Shown here: piece after piece, positions 45,533 to 57,329 of the stretch
How the letters are laid out: every line of letters begins with the position of its first letter
Position numbering within the stretch: the first letter of the stretch is position 1
From: Harmonia axyridis
Taxonomy: Eukaryota; Arthropoda; Insecta; Coleoptera; Coccinellidae
Assembly (NCBI RefSeq): GCF_914767665.1
Contig: NC_059502.1
Location: 8,494,001-8,558,000 of the forward strand
Length of the DNA stretch: 64,000 nt
Reading direction: 5' to 3'
Notes under the pieces: model-generated
What the model was told of the DNA's origin: nothing
Database searches by the model: none
Seen by the model: only the letters and a program-made list of their open reading frames with translations
Translations under genes and position numbers: made by a program

Positions 45533-46165
45533 TTTCCTAAACATGCGGCAAAAATTCAGGGGGTTGTTCCTTGGACTATTTTAAGCATGTTTTGTCCTTG
45601 GATGATTTTTGAAAAACCTCTTTGTTTCGAAGATACAGGGCGAACAACATTTTTCATATTTTTAAAATTAATAATAGTTTAAATAAAAATGCGTACCGCA
45701 CTGTGTTTACTAAGTAGGTACAATTTATTTTTAAATTTGTTTAACAACATTCCAATTACTAAAAACTGACTTAAACCCCTTAGATTATTTCCTATGGGGC
45801 CATCTAAAATCATTAGTTTATACCACTCCAGTAGAAAATGTGGAAGACTTGCGAAATCGGATCATTGCTGGGTGTAACTTAATAAGAAATGATCCTGGTG
45901 TTTTTGAAAGGGTTCGGCAGTCAATGAGGAGAAGATTGGATGCTGGTATGCTGGCTAGAGGTGGTCATTTTCAACAGTTTTTGTAGGTTGAGTTGAATTT
46001 TCATGTAATTTTTCATAATAAAATGTTATTATCTGAAATTTTGTTTCCCCTATATCTTCGAAACAAATAGGTTTTTCAAAAATCATCAAAGGACAAAATA
46101 TTCTTAGAATAGTCCAAGGAACAACCCCCTGAATATTTGCCGCATGTTTAGGAAACACCCTGTAT
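45533..46165 (+). mobile_element. FB-3 foldback element copy 3 with a transposase tail
   Basis: The same ends as copies 1 and 2. It retains more coding tail than copy 1: in frame from 45768 to the stop at 45984-45986, DLNPLDYFLWGHLKSLVYTT then VENVEDLRNRIIAGCNLIRN and GGHFQQFL. The PLDYFLWG block is the third-Asp region of a Tc1/mariner-type transposase, so FB-3 descends from such an element. Right arm about 130 bp. Confidence 0.85.
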
Positions 46166-47045
46166 ATGTGTCCTCCAAAGGTGCAATTGGCGCATGAATA
46201 AACAAGCATCCAAGGATTCCGTCCATCGCATTAAGTAAAGTGGTAAAATTTCATGGGGTTCAAAAATTTTTTTCTTGGCCAATTCAACGTTCCCAATAAA
46301 AACCAAAGTCGTCTATATCACCCTAACTAAGGAAAAGAAATATTATTCCCCAAATTTAAACGTGTAAAAAATCCGATCCTCCCCAGCCTTGTCTTTCGGC
46401 AGAACACAAAAGAAACAAAACGAAATTAAGCCATTCAACCAACAATCAAACCGAAAAAAGAAATCGAACCAAAGTCATTCATCAAACTTCTTCACCAGAA
46501 CGATTTGGCGCAATCAACACCAGCTAATGACAAAATAACAAGCGACAGACGGTGGAGGAGATGAAGAAATAAACTGAATAATGAAGTTCGTAATGAAGAA
46601 CATATCATTTTCCAATTTAAGCTCGAATTCATCGTGGTAACGATTCCGGAGGTGTTTTTTTCGGTGAGAAAGAACGAACCTTTTTAAAATGACGCTGTCG
46701 ACTGTGGTTGGACGACAAAAAAAACACCAATTACTATGTGGTAGTGTGAAACTTTCCTGTGGAATTAGTTTGAATCGAAAACAAATTGAAATTAGTTGGT
46801 GATTGTCTGCAAGTTCAACAAGTGTGACATATGATTAGAAATAATTGGTTGCCTAGTTTCCCAATTATTGCTTTTATGTTACACATGTGTTTTTATTACC
46901 CTGCAGTTCAAATCTGTGACGAATATTTTTGAAATAGTTATGTCAAAATCAATTTCTGGCAAATGTCGAAATTTTTGACTTTATTAATGTAAATAAGGTC
47001 TATTTTTTCAACGGAAGGACCTGAAAACTATATATGTTTATGGAC
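46166..47045. other. intergenic DNA, possible regulatory block
   Basis: Between 46400 and 46720 it is GC-richer and A/C-biased (ACCAGCTAATGACAAAATAA) without repeats; no gene seen. Confidence 0.3.
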
Positions 47046-48103
47046 ATAGACTTCCACCGTTTTTTTTTCCGAAAATTGAGGCTTTATTGTAGAAAACTGG
47101 TTATACATTTATGATTCAAGGTATTCTCCATCGATGGCCACTACTTTCTCCCATCTTTAGGGCAGCGTACGAATCTCGCGTTGAAAAAACTGGTCATCTT
47201 TTGAAGATCCACGAATCGTTCCAATTTTTTACTTCTTTATAACACCAGTGTGCTGGTCAGCCAGACCATGTGCCATTGATCGAAACAAAAGATTGTCCAA
47301 GGGAGCAACGGCGGGTGAGGTAGGAGTTCCCAATTCAACGTTTCCAAGTATGTCTAGGTCTAGACCATGCGCATGACCTTGGAACCGTGAATATTCAGTT
47401 TGGCCGTCGACATGGAATATGACCGATATATCTCTATGATTTTCTGCATTTGGGATTATCGTATTTTATGTCTCCGGTCACAATGCGTTACAGAAATCTC
47501 TTCCGTCTTTGCCTTGCAAGCAGCTGTTCACAAGCAAACAAACGTCGTTCAACATCTGTCGGCTTTAACTCGTACGGCACCCATTTTCCTTGTTTCTGAA
47601 TGATTCCCATGACTTTCAGGCGTTTTGAAATGACCTGTTGCGTCACTCCCAATGATCCTACCAATTCTTATTGTGTTTGACGCAAGTCTTGCTCAAGTAA
47701 TACCTCCAATTATGCATCTTCGAAAACCTTCTCTCTTCCATAGCCATGCTGGTCTTCGACGTCAAAATCACCGTTCTTGAAGCGTTGAAACCACTCTTGG
47801 CACGTTCTTTCACTAATAGCGGCCTCACCATAGGTATTTGAGAGCATTCGATGAGCCTCAACCGCAGATTTATTCATATAGAAAATAATCAAAACCTCCC
47901 GCAAATTATGAGGATTTGGCTCGTAAGATGACATGTTTAATTGAGAATAACTTTATGATGCATATACAAATCGACTAATATTTCGATGGCGTTATATTTA
48001 CGAGTACCTAAGCTTATTGTAGAACATCTACGATCTATTTATTTCGATTAGCACTTACCGCTACAGCCATAATTGCAAAACGGCGGAAGCAAAGTTGTAC
48101 ACC
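47046..48103 (-). mobile_element. Mar-A mariner, copy 2
   Basis: Nearly end-to-end copy. The 5' terminal repeat is at 48081-48103 (CGGCGGAAGCAAAGTTGTAC). ATG at 47934 starts MSSYEPNPHNLREVLIIFYM, then the helix-turn-helix region RTCQEWFQRFKNGDFDVEDQ. The middle lies in broken frames to about 47100; the left end is decayed (CTTCCACCGTTTTTTTTCCG). The D-containing QDNARPH segment has been lost around 47355-47365. Length about 1.06 kb, short of 1.3 kb because of deletions. Confidence 0.85.
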
Positions 48104-48320
48104 TAATATATTTTCAAATCTATCCACAATATGACGAATAGTGAATCGTCTAACTGAAGAGTGTCGTCCATAAGTTCTTCTTAAATTCTTCTCAGTATTC
48201 CCAAATGAAGATTTTGATATTTGATTTGATTTTCTTATTTGTTTTTCACAATAAGATGAAGCAGAAATAAAACCCTGATTACTATTAACGATCGGCGAAA
48301 ATGCCACAAGTGTCATCGAT
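48104..48320 (-). mobile_element. possible N-terminal fragment of a DD41D-type transposase
   Basis: The minus frame includes TYGRHSSVRRFTIRHIVDRF, comparable to the (Y/F)GRHNRPTxxTIRxIVxKFE block after the first helix-turn-helix of DD41D transposases. It is interrupted by the Mar-A insertion. Weak similarity. Confidence 0.3.
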
Positions 48321-49330
48321 GTGATCCCCTTCTAACGTCCTTATTCTCGCCGTTTTCGCCATTCCGCAAACTCCGTCGTAATTCATTCAATCCTGGCATG
48401 ATATCTTTGTTCAAGAAGCCAACATGAATGCCCATGTTAAATACCTAACCATTCATTACGTTCGATAATGAAGACCAATGGAGCGTACATATCGGTATCT
48501 CATAAGTAGGAATGCAATTCTGATTAACCGAGACCGCGTATAGAAATTCCTCGACGAAGTTCATATGGGGGGAAACGCTAACCATATTAAATATTGTTTA
48601 TGGTTCAATCTAATGACTGGGAGCGCTTGGTTCCCTTGAAAATGGTATGGATCGGTAGCTCTCACACATCTCTACCGTTAGGTTAATTGCCGATGCAGGA
48701 CGATATGCTGATGATGAAATTTTGCAGCGTGTAGTTGTTAGTCTTTGAAGAATTGTTCTTGGAGGAATTCTATGGTTGGAAGTTTATTAGGTTGCTCCAT
48801 TTTTTTTTCAACTTAGTATATACGTTTTTGGTCACATCGGATCATACGCTACTGGTGTGAGTAAGATGCATAGAAACCCTGGTGTGTACTGATTCGATTT
48901 TATTCCGACTTTTTGAGAAACCCACCAGTTGCTTTGGTGTTTTCGGAAATTTTCGAATTCCCGCTATCTGCCTGGCGCCGTTTAAAAATGAAATACTGAT
49001 TTTAGACTTTACAAACTTTCACAATAAATTTAAATTAAGTTCCTATCGAATTTTTAATGAAATGAATGGAATATAATGACAGAGTTTAGAAGATTGTTAC
49101 GAGCATAGAATACAAAATATGATTGTTCTATACTCAAAGGTCACGAGAATCGAAAGAAATGACAAATATAATCCCTCGAAATCAAGTAGGTTTAAATCTG
49201 AAAAATCTCCCGTTTTGTCTGAAAATTTTACAGGTAGTTATGAGTAGACACACCAGGTTTTTTGTGCATCTTAGGTGTGAGTGAATACTAACGCTTCTAT
49301 GACGGTATTGCGCTTGATTAGTTCAGTCCA
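48321..49330. other. intergenic DNA, mostly nothing recognised
   Basis: A decayed + strand stretch at about 48545-48600 reads KFLDEVHMGGNANHIKYCLW, perhaps a transposase DE-H motif; too weak to call. The rest is AT-rich. Confidence 0.25.
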
Positions 49331-49883
49331 TAGAGTAATAAACATAGATAGGAGTATACGCAATTTTCACATGTCCCCAACTTGGTTAGATTACGTTGTC
49401 GGATTGTGACATATTTTCAAATCCACCATTTTACTATATCGTTATGAATGTATATTATATTGAATGAAATATATTTATTTGAGTGATTCCCAATTGAATA
49501 TGGAAATTCGAATATTTGGAATCCGATATTTTTCCTAATTGTCGAATTTATAATAAGCAGAATATTTATTATTTTCTGTATCTACCTGTTGAAATCCAAG
49601 GTTTGCCAACTTTTGCTCTCCTAGTGTCATCGGTTGTTTCACGTCGTTTGTCGCGCTTGAAGTTTGTTTTCTGAATTTCTGATTTATTTAGATATTTATT
49701 CCAATATATTTTGAGTGAATATGAAACGTTGATTCACTATGGTACATAAAAAGAGAGTTATTTGTGGAGAAACTCGCGAATTGAATGAAATATCGTATCA
49801 CTGATATGTTTTCATTTCCGCGCGCTTCATGTCAAATTTGTTAGTTCATGTTGGGGAAAAAAATTTCCTCACTGAAAATATAC
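49331..49883 (-). mobile_element. G-MITE copy 6
   Basis: Inverted relative to the others: right terminal repeat first (GAGTAATAAACATAGATAGG), then the full internal sequence with no insertion (GGACACTAGG block inverted at about 49620, CGCGCGCTTCATGTCAAATT at about 49820). The other end is lost. It shows the uninterrupted central sequence, about 550 bp. Confidence 0.88.
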
Positions 49884-50889
49884 TATTGTAAGAGAGTATC
49901 GTTTTTCTCAGGCTAATTTTAGGAGTTGATATTATTCTTTCGAAAGTTTATAATGAAAACAACTAACCAAAAACTTGTTATCTACTCCCCTTTATGGACG
50001 TGCTGAAAAATTCATATCAGCAACCACCAAAATCTGCACAACACACGTGCCAAATCCACCTGAAACAACTCTGATCGACCTCACAGCTGCTCCCAATAAT
50101 AATTCCTCTCGTGAACATTGACAAAAAGTCTTACTGACACTGATGCAATTGTGCATGGGGTGCAACATCCCCTAACAAGCATTATCACCGAAATTATCTA
50201 TTATACTTCGTAGTCTGCAAACATGAAACAATCTGCCCCTCAAGATGTATCAATAATCCGGAAAATGATCTAGTAGCAGGTGTACATTGGACAGGGTGTG
50301 TTCACCCTTAAGTTTCACCTTCTTCATTCGGCTCTATGAATAGTAGACAAGTCGATTGCTTATCTTTTGAAGCGAGGCAGGTACGATGATAATCGTTTGG
50401 ATGGTTTGGCCCAGTGTAACAAATGGTATCAATGAATGGGTGGATCTGATTTCATCGAGAGCACATGTTAGTTACAGAACGATCGTAGGTAACCATGGAA
50501 GTTAACGAGGTGTATTCGAATTGGGAATGCATTATTGGTTCATCAGTTTTTGAGTTGTTTAACTTGACGGAAGGTTATTCACAAGTGATTTAGGATTTAG
50601 AATAGTTATAGGATGAAACAAATGGATTGAAGCATTGCCAAACTGGTTCCACTTCATCCTTAAATCAATCAAACCAGAACCAAAGAAAACTCAGGAAGAA
50701 TATAGAATGACCCAATATTTAAAGTACCAGAAAACCACCTCTACACCAGAATGGAATCGCTCGAACCACTGTGGTCCAACACGAACTGAAAGAGTATCGG
50801 CTCCATAAACATCCCAAACTTTGATAGCTTTCCACGTGGTATCTCTTACAAATGAAAAATACTGTGAATTTCTTCCTTTGAGACTGAAC
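49884..50889. other. intergenic DNA, possible regulatory block
   Basis: 50020-50500 is GC-richer, with CACAGCTGCTCCCAATAATA (E-box) and ATTGACAAAAAG. No coding support. Confidence 0.3.
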
Positions 50890-51783
50890 CTCAGAGTAAT
50901 AAACATAGATAGAGGGAGCATATGTCATTTTCAGTAAGCAAATTCTGTCCCCAACATGAACTATCAATTTTGACTTAAAGCGCGCAGAAATGAAAACATA
51001 TCAGTGAAACGATATTTCACTCAATTCGAGAGTTTATCCACAAAGCACGCACTTCTTATATCCCATAGTGAATCAACGTTTTATATTAACTCAAAATATA
51101 TTGAAATAAATACCTCAATATATCAGAAATTCATAAAACAAACTTCAAGCGTGCCAAAAGACTTGAAACAACCGATGACACTAGGAGAGCCAAAGTTGCC
51201 AAATCTTGGATTTCAGCAGAAAATAATCAATATTCTGCTTATTATCAATTCGACAATTAGGAAAAATATCGGATTCCAAATATTCAAATTTGCATATTTA
51301 ATCGGGAATCACTCAAATAAATATATTTTTTCGGCAACCGTCCGGGAAGTGCTCACTTCCCGGAGGCTTCTTCTCTGAGAAAGTAGCATTTCCCGGCCTA
51401 GTCCGGAAAGTACGTACTTCCCGGACTAGGCCGGAAAAGAATCATAGAATCCATAGCAACCGAGATAACGGCTGACAGTTCATATGAAATTAGTTGTCAA
51501 ACATTTGCATGTTTTTTGATCGCAATCGCAATAAAATAAGGAAAGCAGCAGTGATAGTGTTATTTTACATGGTTGCCGAAAAAATATTGTACGCAACACG
51601 CCCAGAAATGGTTTTTTTGGACTCACAGACTTCCAGGACGAGCGTAAGCGTCTATTCGTCCAAAAAAACCATATTTTCCGGACTTGTTACGTAAATTACT
51701 ATTATTCAATATAATAACATAATCTAACCATGTTAGGGACATGTAAAAATTGCGTATACTTCCTCTATCTATGTTTATTACTC
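50890..51783 (+). mobile_element. G-MITE copy 7, split by M2
   Basis: Left terminal repeat GAGTAATAAACATAGATAGA at 50893, right inverted CTATCTATGTTTATTACTC at 51766-51783. The M2 element at 51325-51703 interrupts it. Both ends intact; about 515 bp without M2. Confidence 0.9.
51325..51703. mobile_element. M2 multi-hairpin MITE, copy 2
   Basis: Close to copy 1 but with a perfect central palindrome (GGAAAGTACGTACTTCC core within CCGGCCTAGTCC/GGACTAGGCCGG). The last hairpin is altered: after TTCCAGGAC the loop is in inverse orientation (GAGCGTAAGCG) and the right stem arm is missing. Confidence 0.9.
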
Positions 51784-52279
51784 CATGACTGTTTGAAAGT
51801 TTGAGCCGTAAAACTTATCCAAAATTTGGAAAACACTCTTTATATGGAAAAGAGGAGTTCTGACTTGATTGGAATAAGAAAATTTCCTTCGTTTTATATC
51901 AATGAATAAGTCATAGAAAACGAAACTATTTACTCATTCAATTCAAAAAATGAATAAAATAAAACTCAAATTGTAAAATTAAAGACTGCTGCATGGAGAC
52001 TGACAGATAGATAAGGAACTGAAGAAATGCATATGTCTTTATCGCAAGATGAAATTGTCATCAGAGTTTAAAAGAGATTATTGGTAAATATCTCATTAAT
52101 GAATGAAAAACCCCTTTCTGTCTTTCCGATGCGAACTACAACTTGCTGTCAACAATCACTATTTTGAAAGAATTTTATTGATTAACCGACATTTTAGAAA
52201 TTTTATCAATCTCTAAAGAAATATACCGACCTTCACAACGAACCCTGAAGAACCCCAAACATTCGTCAACCTTCATCAA
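51784..52279. other. intergenic DNA, nothing recognised
   Basis: AT-rich. Confidence 0.3.
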
Positions 52280-52660
52280 GATTTCATCGTCACAACTTAC
52301 CAAACACAAACCAAATCAACCCCGACCGTCGCATCCACTTACCCAAGTCCACCCCCAAAAAGTTTACTTTTCTCATTACGCCAAAACTTTCGTATCACGT
52401 GTCGAAATCAGACGTTTCGACGGCGGTCCATTCAATCAAGAGGGCCGGTGCAACGCGACACATGCACGGTCATTATTTGACGGGATCATGTACCCGCTAA
52501 TTGGGGAGTGACGATGGTGGGGGGGGTTGTTTCACCCCCGGAGACCGTGGAGAGGGAGCGACCGGGTGAAAACGATCCCTGGGACGACGCGGGGGGGTTG
52601 CTTGGGGATTTTCGACAAGTCGAGATATCGAGTGATTCACTTTTAGCTTTTGACGGTTAG
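52280..52660. promoter_or_regulatory. GC-rich island, candidate conserved non-coding element
   Basis: Includes CGACGGCGGTCCATTCAATC, CCCGCTAATTGGGGAGTGAC (homeodomain core TAATTG) and GACGACGCGGGGGGGTTGC. Single copy. A strong composition contrast with the flanks. Confidence 0.4.
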
Positions 52661-52829
52661 GGGTGGAGTGAATAAGGGATGCTGAGTTTGTTTTATGGGT
52701 TATTATCTTCGATAATGGGGAGGAAATTATTAGGAGCGAAGTTTATTTTGCGGAAGATCTTATTTTTTCACAGTTGTCGAAAAATATGGACCAAATTAAC
52801 GTAGGTTTATAATATTCTCATTTTTTTCA

Positions 52830-53310
52830 TTCAGAAAAGAGTGATGAGAATAATGAGTAGGTTGGGCTTTCGTGAGTCCTGTCGCGGAGTTTTCAGATCC
52901 AATGGAATCCAAACCGTCTTTGGTCTTTATATTTATCGCCTATTTATCTTTCTTAAGTTACGGAAAAGCTATTTTTTGCCATATGTCAATAAAAATAATA
53001 CTCGCCAAGTTCATCCTTTCCTTCTTCCTATTTACAGTACTGCTAGGTTTGAAAGGGGACCACTTTATATGGCCATGCGTTTATTTAATTTGCTTCCTAA
53101 GCAATTACAGGTTGTTGAAGATATAACCTTGTTAAGAAAGCGCATTTACAATTTTATTTTGGATTGTGAACCTTATTCAGTTGATGAGTTTATTTCATTT
53201 TGTAGAAAATAAGCTCTTGTATGACTTGTCTCTATTTTATTCATTTGCATTGATTTTGATGTTGTGAATAATTTTTGAGATCGATAAATATTATTGTTAT
53301 TGTTATTGAA
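52830..53310 (+). mobile_element. LINE fragment, C-terminal end of reverse-transcriptase ORF and tail
   Basis: The frame 52841-53212 (123 codons, uninterrupted) carries GFRESCRGVFRSNGIQTVFG, LYIYRLFIFLKLRKSYFLPY and ARFERGPLYMAMRLFNLLPK to YSVDEFISFCRK: the thumb/tail part of a beetle-type non-LTR ORF2. A short 3' UTR ends in a (TTATTG)-type tail near 53292-53309. Strongly 5' truncated but with an open frame, so comparatively recent. Confidence 0.75.
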
Positions 53311-53599
53311 GTTTGATTTTACAAATGACATGTTTTCGTCAGGCTATTGGTGGGAAAAGAAGTGATATGACAGAAATTCAACGAGTACAGGGAATACTAG
53401 TCGCCACTGAGGCCACTACTGAAGTAATACACGCATTTCCATTGAATTCATTTTTTTTCAACTGAAAATTGGTTCCTCAATGTGGAAATATCAATTTTTT
53501 TGAGAGATAAGAGTTGACAGTTGCCTTACCGATGAGATACTTACTAGTCCAGTCAATTTGTGTTCACAATGACTCCTCAAGGAAAAGTTTTAGTGTAGT
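53311..53599. other. spacer
   Basis: Nothing recognised. Confidence 0.3.
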
Positions 53600-54625
53600 T
53601 TAGTTTTCTTCGTTTTCATATATTTTTTAGGGCGCTCAATCCGAATCTGAGGTTTTTCTCTAAAATTTCGTGACAGAACATTGCATGCAAAAGAAAGACA
53701 AAAAAAAATATTTTTCGGCAACCGTCCCGGACGTTTTTTCTCTGAGAAAGTAGCATTTCCCGGCCTAGTTCGGAAAGTAGGTACGTACTTCCGGACTTGT
53801 TACGTAAATTACTATTTTGGGTGTTTTTTGCATACACTTAATTCGAAAAATATCAATTTTTTCGTGTATGACCTTTCCATACAAAAACAAAGTAAATAAA
53901 ATTTCCTATAATTTTCTTTCATTGGGGTTTTTCGACCGATAACCCGTTCTGACTCAACGATAATTGAAAATTTGCGTATTTTATCTATCTCTAACCCACT
54001 TTTCCAGCACAAAACTTCAATTTATTATTAATGGCTTCTACTCAATAATTTATCCAGTTTCTTCAATCCAGATGGGTTTAAACTATAAAGCCATCGTCAG
54101 TTCAGAAAAAAGCATTTTCGAAATCACTTTTCGAAATTAGGAAGGTCATTCACGAAAAAATTGATATTTTCTGAGGTATTTGCAAAAAACGCCAAAACAT
54201 AAAAAAATTTCTAATTTTTGTCAGTTTTTTCAATTTTCGTTCAAGAAATTTTGGTGGAAAACCTCAGGTTCAGATTCAGTACCCCAAAAAACATATGAAA
54301 TCGAAGAAATTAAAATGACCACAAAAAGAGGGTTGTTGCAGAGACAGATAAGAATGCCAATTTTCAACTATCGTTTGAGCCAGAATGGTTCATCGGACAA
54401 AAAACTTGATTGGAGAAATTTGAAGGAAATATTATAATGTTTGTTTCATTATAGGAAGGTCATTAAAAAAAAATTGACAATTTCTGAATTATATGCAAAA
54501 AACACCAAAAAATGAGATTTTTCACCTTTTTCTGTATTTTTTCAATGTTCCGTCACGAAATTTCGCGGAAAACCTCAGATTCTGATTCAGCAACCCAAAA
54601 AAATATGTAAAATCGAAGAAATCCG
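53600..54625. repeat. inverted and direct copies of a 300-bp AT-rich repeat
   Basis: A unit with CACGAAATTTCGCGGAAAAC, CTCAGATTCTGATTCAGCAA and GGAAGGTCATTxACGAAAAAA occurs in + orientation at about 54140-54330 and again at 54450-54625, and inverted at 53620-53885, where M2 copy 3 interrupts it. The inverted arms enclose about 260 bp. Non-coding. Confidence 0.8.
53706..53816. mobile_element. M2 MITE copy 3, deletion form
   Basis: About 110 bp: left end ATATTTTTCGGCAACCGTCC, the CCGGCCTAG arm, then directly the right end GTTACGTAAATTACTATT. Hairpins mostly removed. Confidence 0.85.
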
Positions 54626-55279
54626 AGAAGAAATCATAAGTTTTATTCCGAAAATATTATACCGAATTAATATAATTCTTAATACATATTTCCATCTTTA
54701 TACCTTCCTGCAGAGTAACTCCATCTCCAACCTTTAAAGTTCAAAGTGCACAACTTCCACACAATCAAGGCTTATAAAGTGATTATACTCAATTCAATGG
54801 GACCATAAAAACGATTCATTAGCGTCCGCAAAGAACACAAATTCGATTTCCACAACAAAACACCTCATTCTCTATGAGATAGACCGAACGGTAGAGCCTG
54901 AGAAGACGGATAGACCTAGCCTCGAGCTGAATTTCAGACATCTAATTTGAGAGGCATTCACGAAATAATGTGTTATAAAAGTGTGAATACCTGATAATTT
55001 TCATATAATGAATGACATTAAAAAGAGCCGTTTCACCGGATTGAGAGAAATGGATTAACTTCCAATTCCCACGTCTGCACTACTGCCTGCTAGACCAACG
55101 CGCGTTTACCTGACGTGTCCGGTTTTGCTCAGATTTATTTCTGAATTAGGAGCTGAGCGAGATCTAGGAGCAGGGACTCAGATTTATGCTACACGTTTCC
55201 GGCATCTGAGGAGTATTGCGGAAAAAATATGTTCCATCGACATGGTATAACACAAACGATTCGATTCTTTTGTTTTTGC
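54626..55279. other. intergenic DNA, possible regulatory block
   Basis: 54800-55150 is GC-richer (CAACGCGCGTTTACCTGACG). No gene. Confidence 0.3.
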
Positions 55280-55858
55280 AATTGGACTTTGCTTCTCCTT
55301 TTTTGCAATAGATGACTGAAGCGGTAAGTTGTAGTCGAAATAAATAGATCGTAGATGTCATACAATAAGCTAGGTATTTGTAAAAATAACGCAATAATTC
55401 TCGTCATTTGCAGGCAGTTTTATTTTTCTGCTTTAATATGAAGAAGAAAAGTGCAACTGAGGCTCATCAAATGCTCTAAAATACCTATGGTGAGGCCGCT
55501 ATTAGTGAAAAAAGTGTGCCGAGAGTGGTTTCAACGCTTCAAGAACGGTGATTTTGACGTCGACCACCAGCATGGCGGTGGAAGAGAGAAGGTTTTCGAA
55601 GAAGCAGAATTGGAGCCATTATTTGATCAAGACTCGTGTCAAACGCAACAAAAATTGGCAGGATTATTGGAAGTGACGCAACAAGCCATTTCCAAACGCC
55701 TGAAAGTATAGTAATGATTCAAAAACTAGGAAATTGGGTGCTGTACGAGTTGAAGTAGAGAAATGTTGAACGGAGTTTGTTTTCTTGTGAAAAGATACTT
55801 GCAAGGTGAAGACGGAAGGAATTTCTGCATCTCATTGTGACTGGAGACGACAAATTTG
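55280..55858 (+). mobile_element. Mar-A mariner copy 3a, 5' part
   Basis: 5' end with decayed terminal repeat (GGACTTTGCTTCTCC) and family 5' UTR (GTCGAAATAAATAGATCGTA). The transposase N-terminal half follows: VCREWFQRFKNGDFDVDHQH, SCQTQQKLAGLLEVTQQAIS, to VTGDDKFA where the first catalytic Asp region (GDEKW) would be. It breaks exactly there and joins the N-terminus of copy 3b. Confidence 0.85.
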
Positions 55859-56738
55859 CGGCAGGTTTTAATTTTCTGTTTTATTAGGAAAAAATCGGCG
55901 GCTGAGACTCATCGAATGCTCTCAAATACAAATAGTGAGATCGCTATTAGTGAAAGAACGTGCCGAGAGTGGTTTCAACGCTTCAAGAAGGGTGATTTTG
56001 ACGTCGAAGACCAGCATGGCGGTGGCAGAGAGAAGGTTTTCGAAGATGCAGAATTGGAGGCAGTACTCGATCAAGACTCGTGTTAAACGTAACAAGAATT
56101 GGCAGGATCATTGGGAGTGACGCAACAAATCATTTCGAAACGCCTGAAAGTCATGGGAATGATTCAGAAACAAGGAATTTGGATGCCGTACGAGTTGAAG
56201 CCGAGAGATGTTGAACGGCGTTTGTTTGCTTGTGAACAGCTGCTCGCAAGGTAAAAACGGAAGGGATTTCTGTATCGTTTTGTGATTGGAGACGAAAAAT
56301 GGCTTCATTACGAAAATCCCAAGCGCAGAAAATCATGGGGATAACCCGGTCATGCTTCCACGTCGACGGCCAAACTGAATATTCACGGTTCCAAGGTCAT
56401 GCTCAGTATTTGGTGGGACCAGCTCGGCGTAGTGTATAATGAGTTGTTGAAACTGACTGAAACAATCACAGGCAATTAATGCGTTTGAGCCGAGCATTGG
56501 AAGACAAACGGCCGCAATACAACCAAAGACATGATAAAGTGATTTTACAGCATGATAATGCTTCGCCTCATGGCCTGGCTGACCAGCACTTCCGGTCTTA
56601 TGAAGAAGTAAAAATTGGATCGATTTGTGGATCGCTTCAAAAGATGACCAGTTTTTTCAACGCGGGATGAGTACGCTGCCCGAAAGATGGAAGAAAGTAG
56701 TGGCCAACGATAGACAATACATTGAATCATAAATGTAT
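55859..56738 (+). mobile_element. Mar-A mariner copy 3b, transposase body
   Basis: Starts at the N-terminal residues (RQVLIFCFIRKKSAAETHRM) and runs through RTCREWFQRFKKGDFDVEDQ, GNWVPYELKPRDVERRLFAC, GDEKWLHYENPKRRKSWG and VILQHDNASPHGLADQHFRS to ERWKKVVANDRQYIES. The region between the second and third Asp is deleted (NASPH joined to GLADQHF). The 3' terminal repeat is missing. Frames: 55856-56086, then breaks. Confidence 0.85.
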
Positions 56739-57329
56739 GATGATTGGGTTGGAGTGAAAATTTTGAATGTTTTTTTAATTTTTCAGCACATAAATAGTCA
56801 GAATTGCAAAACTTCCAAAATTATGTCACTCGGCCCTTGTGCCCTCTGATATTTTTGAGGTTATTGCCATACCGCTTTCAATATAAATAATCGTACACTC
56901 TCGAATTTGTAATCACATGATTTGCATATATTGTAAGTAGTTGTATTTACGTTGATGTAGCTTTATTTGATTTTTATCTTCATTGTTGTCGAATTATCGA
57001 TAATAAAGTTGTACCAATCCTTATTTCAATTTGACTCCAAGATAATGTGATCTTCAATATTTATTCGATCAACTTAAAATTGAGAGTCTTTTGTGTTCTT
57101 CACCGTACCGTTTGTAATAATTCTGTAGATCGAATAATTTTTCGAAATTTCCAAAAACTCAACCCTTTTTCGAAATCCGCCAGCTTTATCAACATACCCA
57201 GTTGTAGAAACTCTCACAACAACCATGAAAAACTTTCCCACTCAACGGATAGTAATTGAGGTATCCGTCCAAATGAAATATTCAGTTCAACACATTTTTT
57301 CTGTCGGTTCTTCCTAACAGGTAAATAAT
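56739..57329. other. intergenic DNA, nothing recognised
   Basis: AT-rich. Confidence 0.3.
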
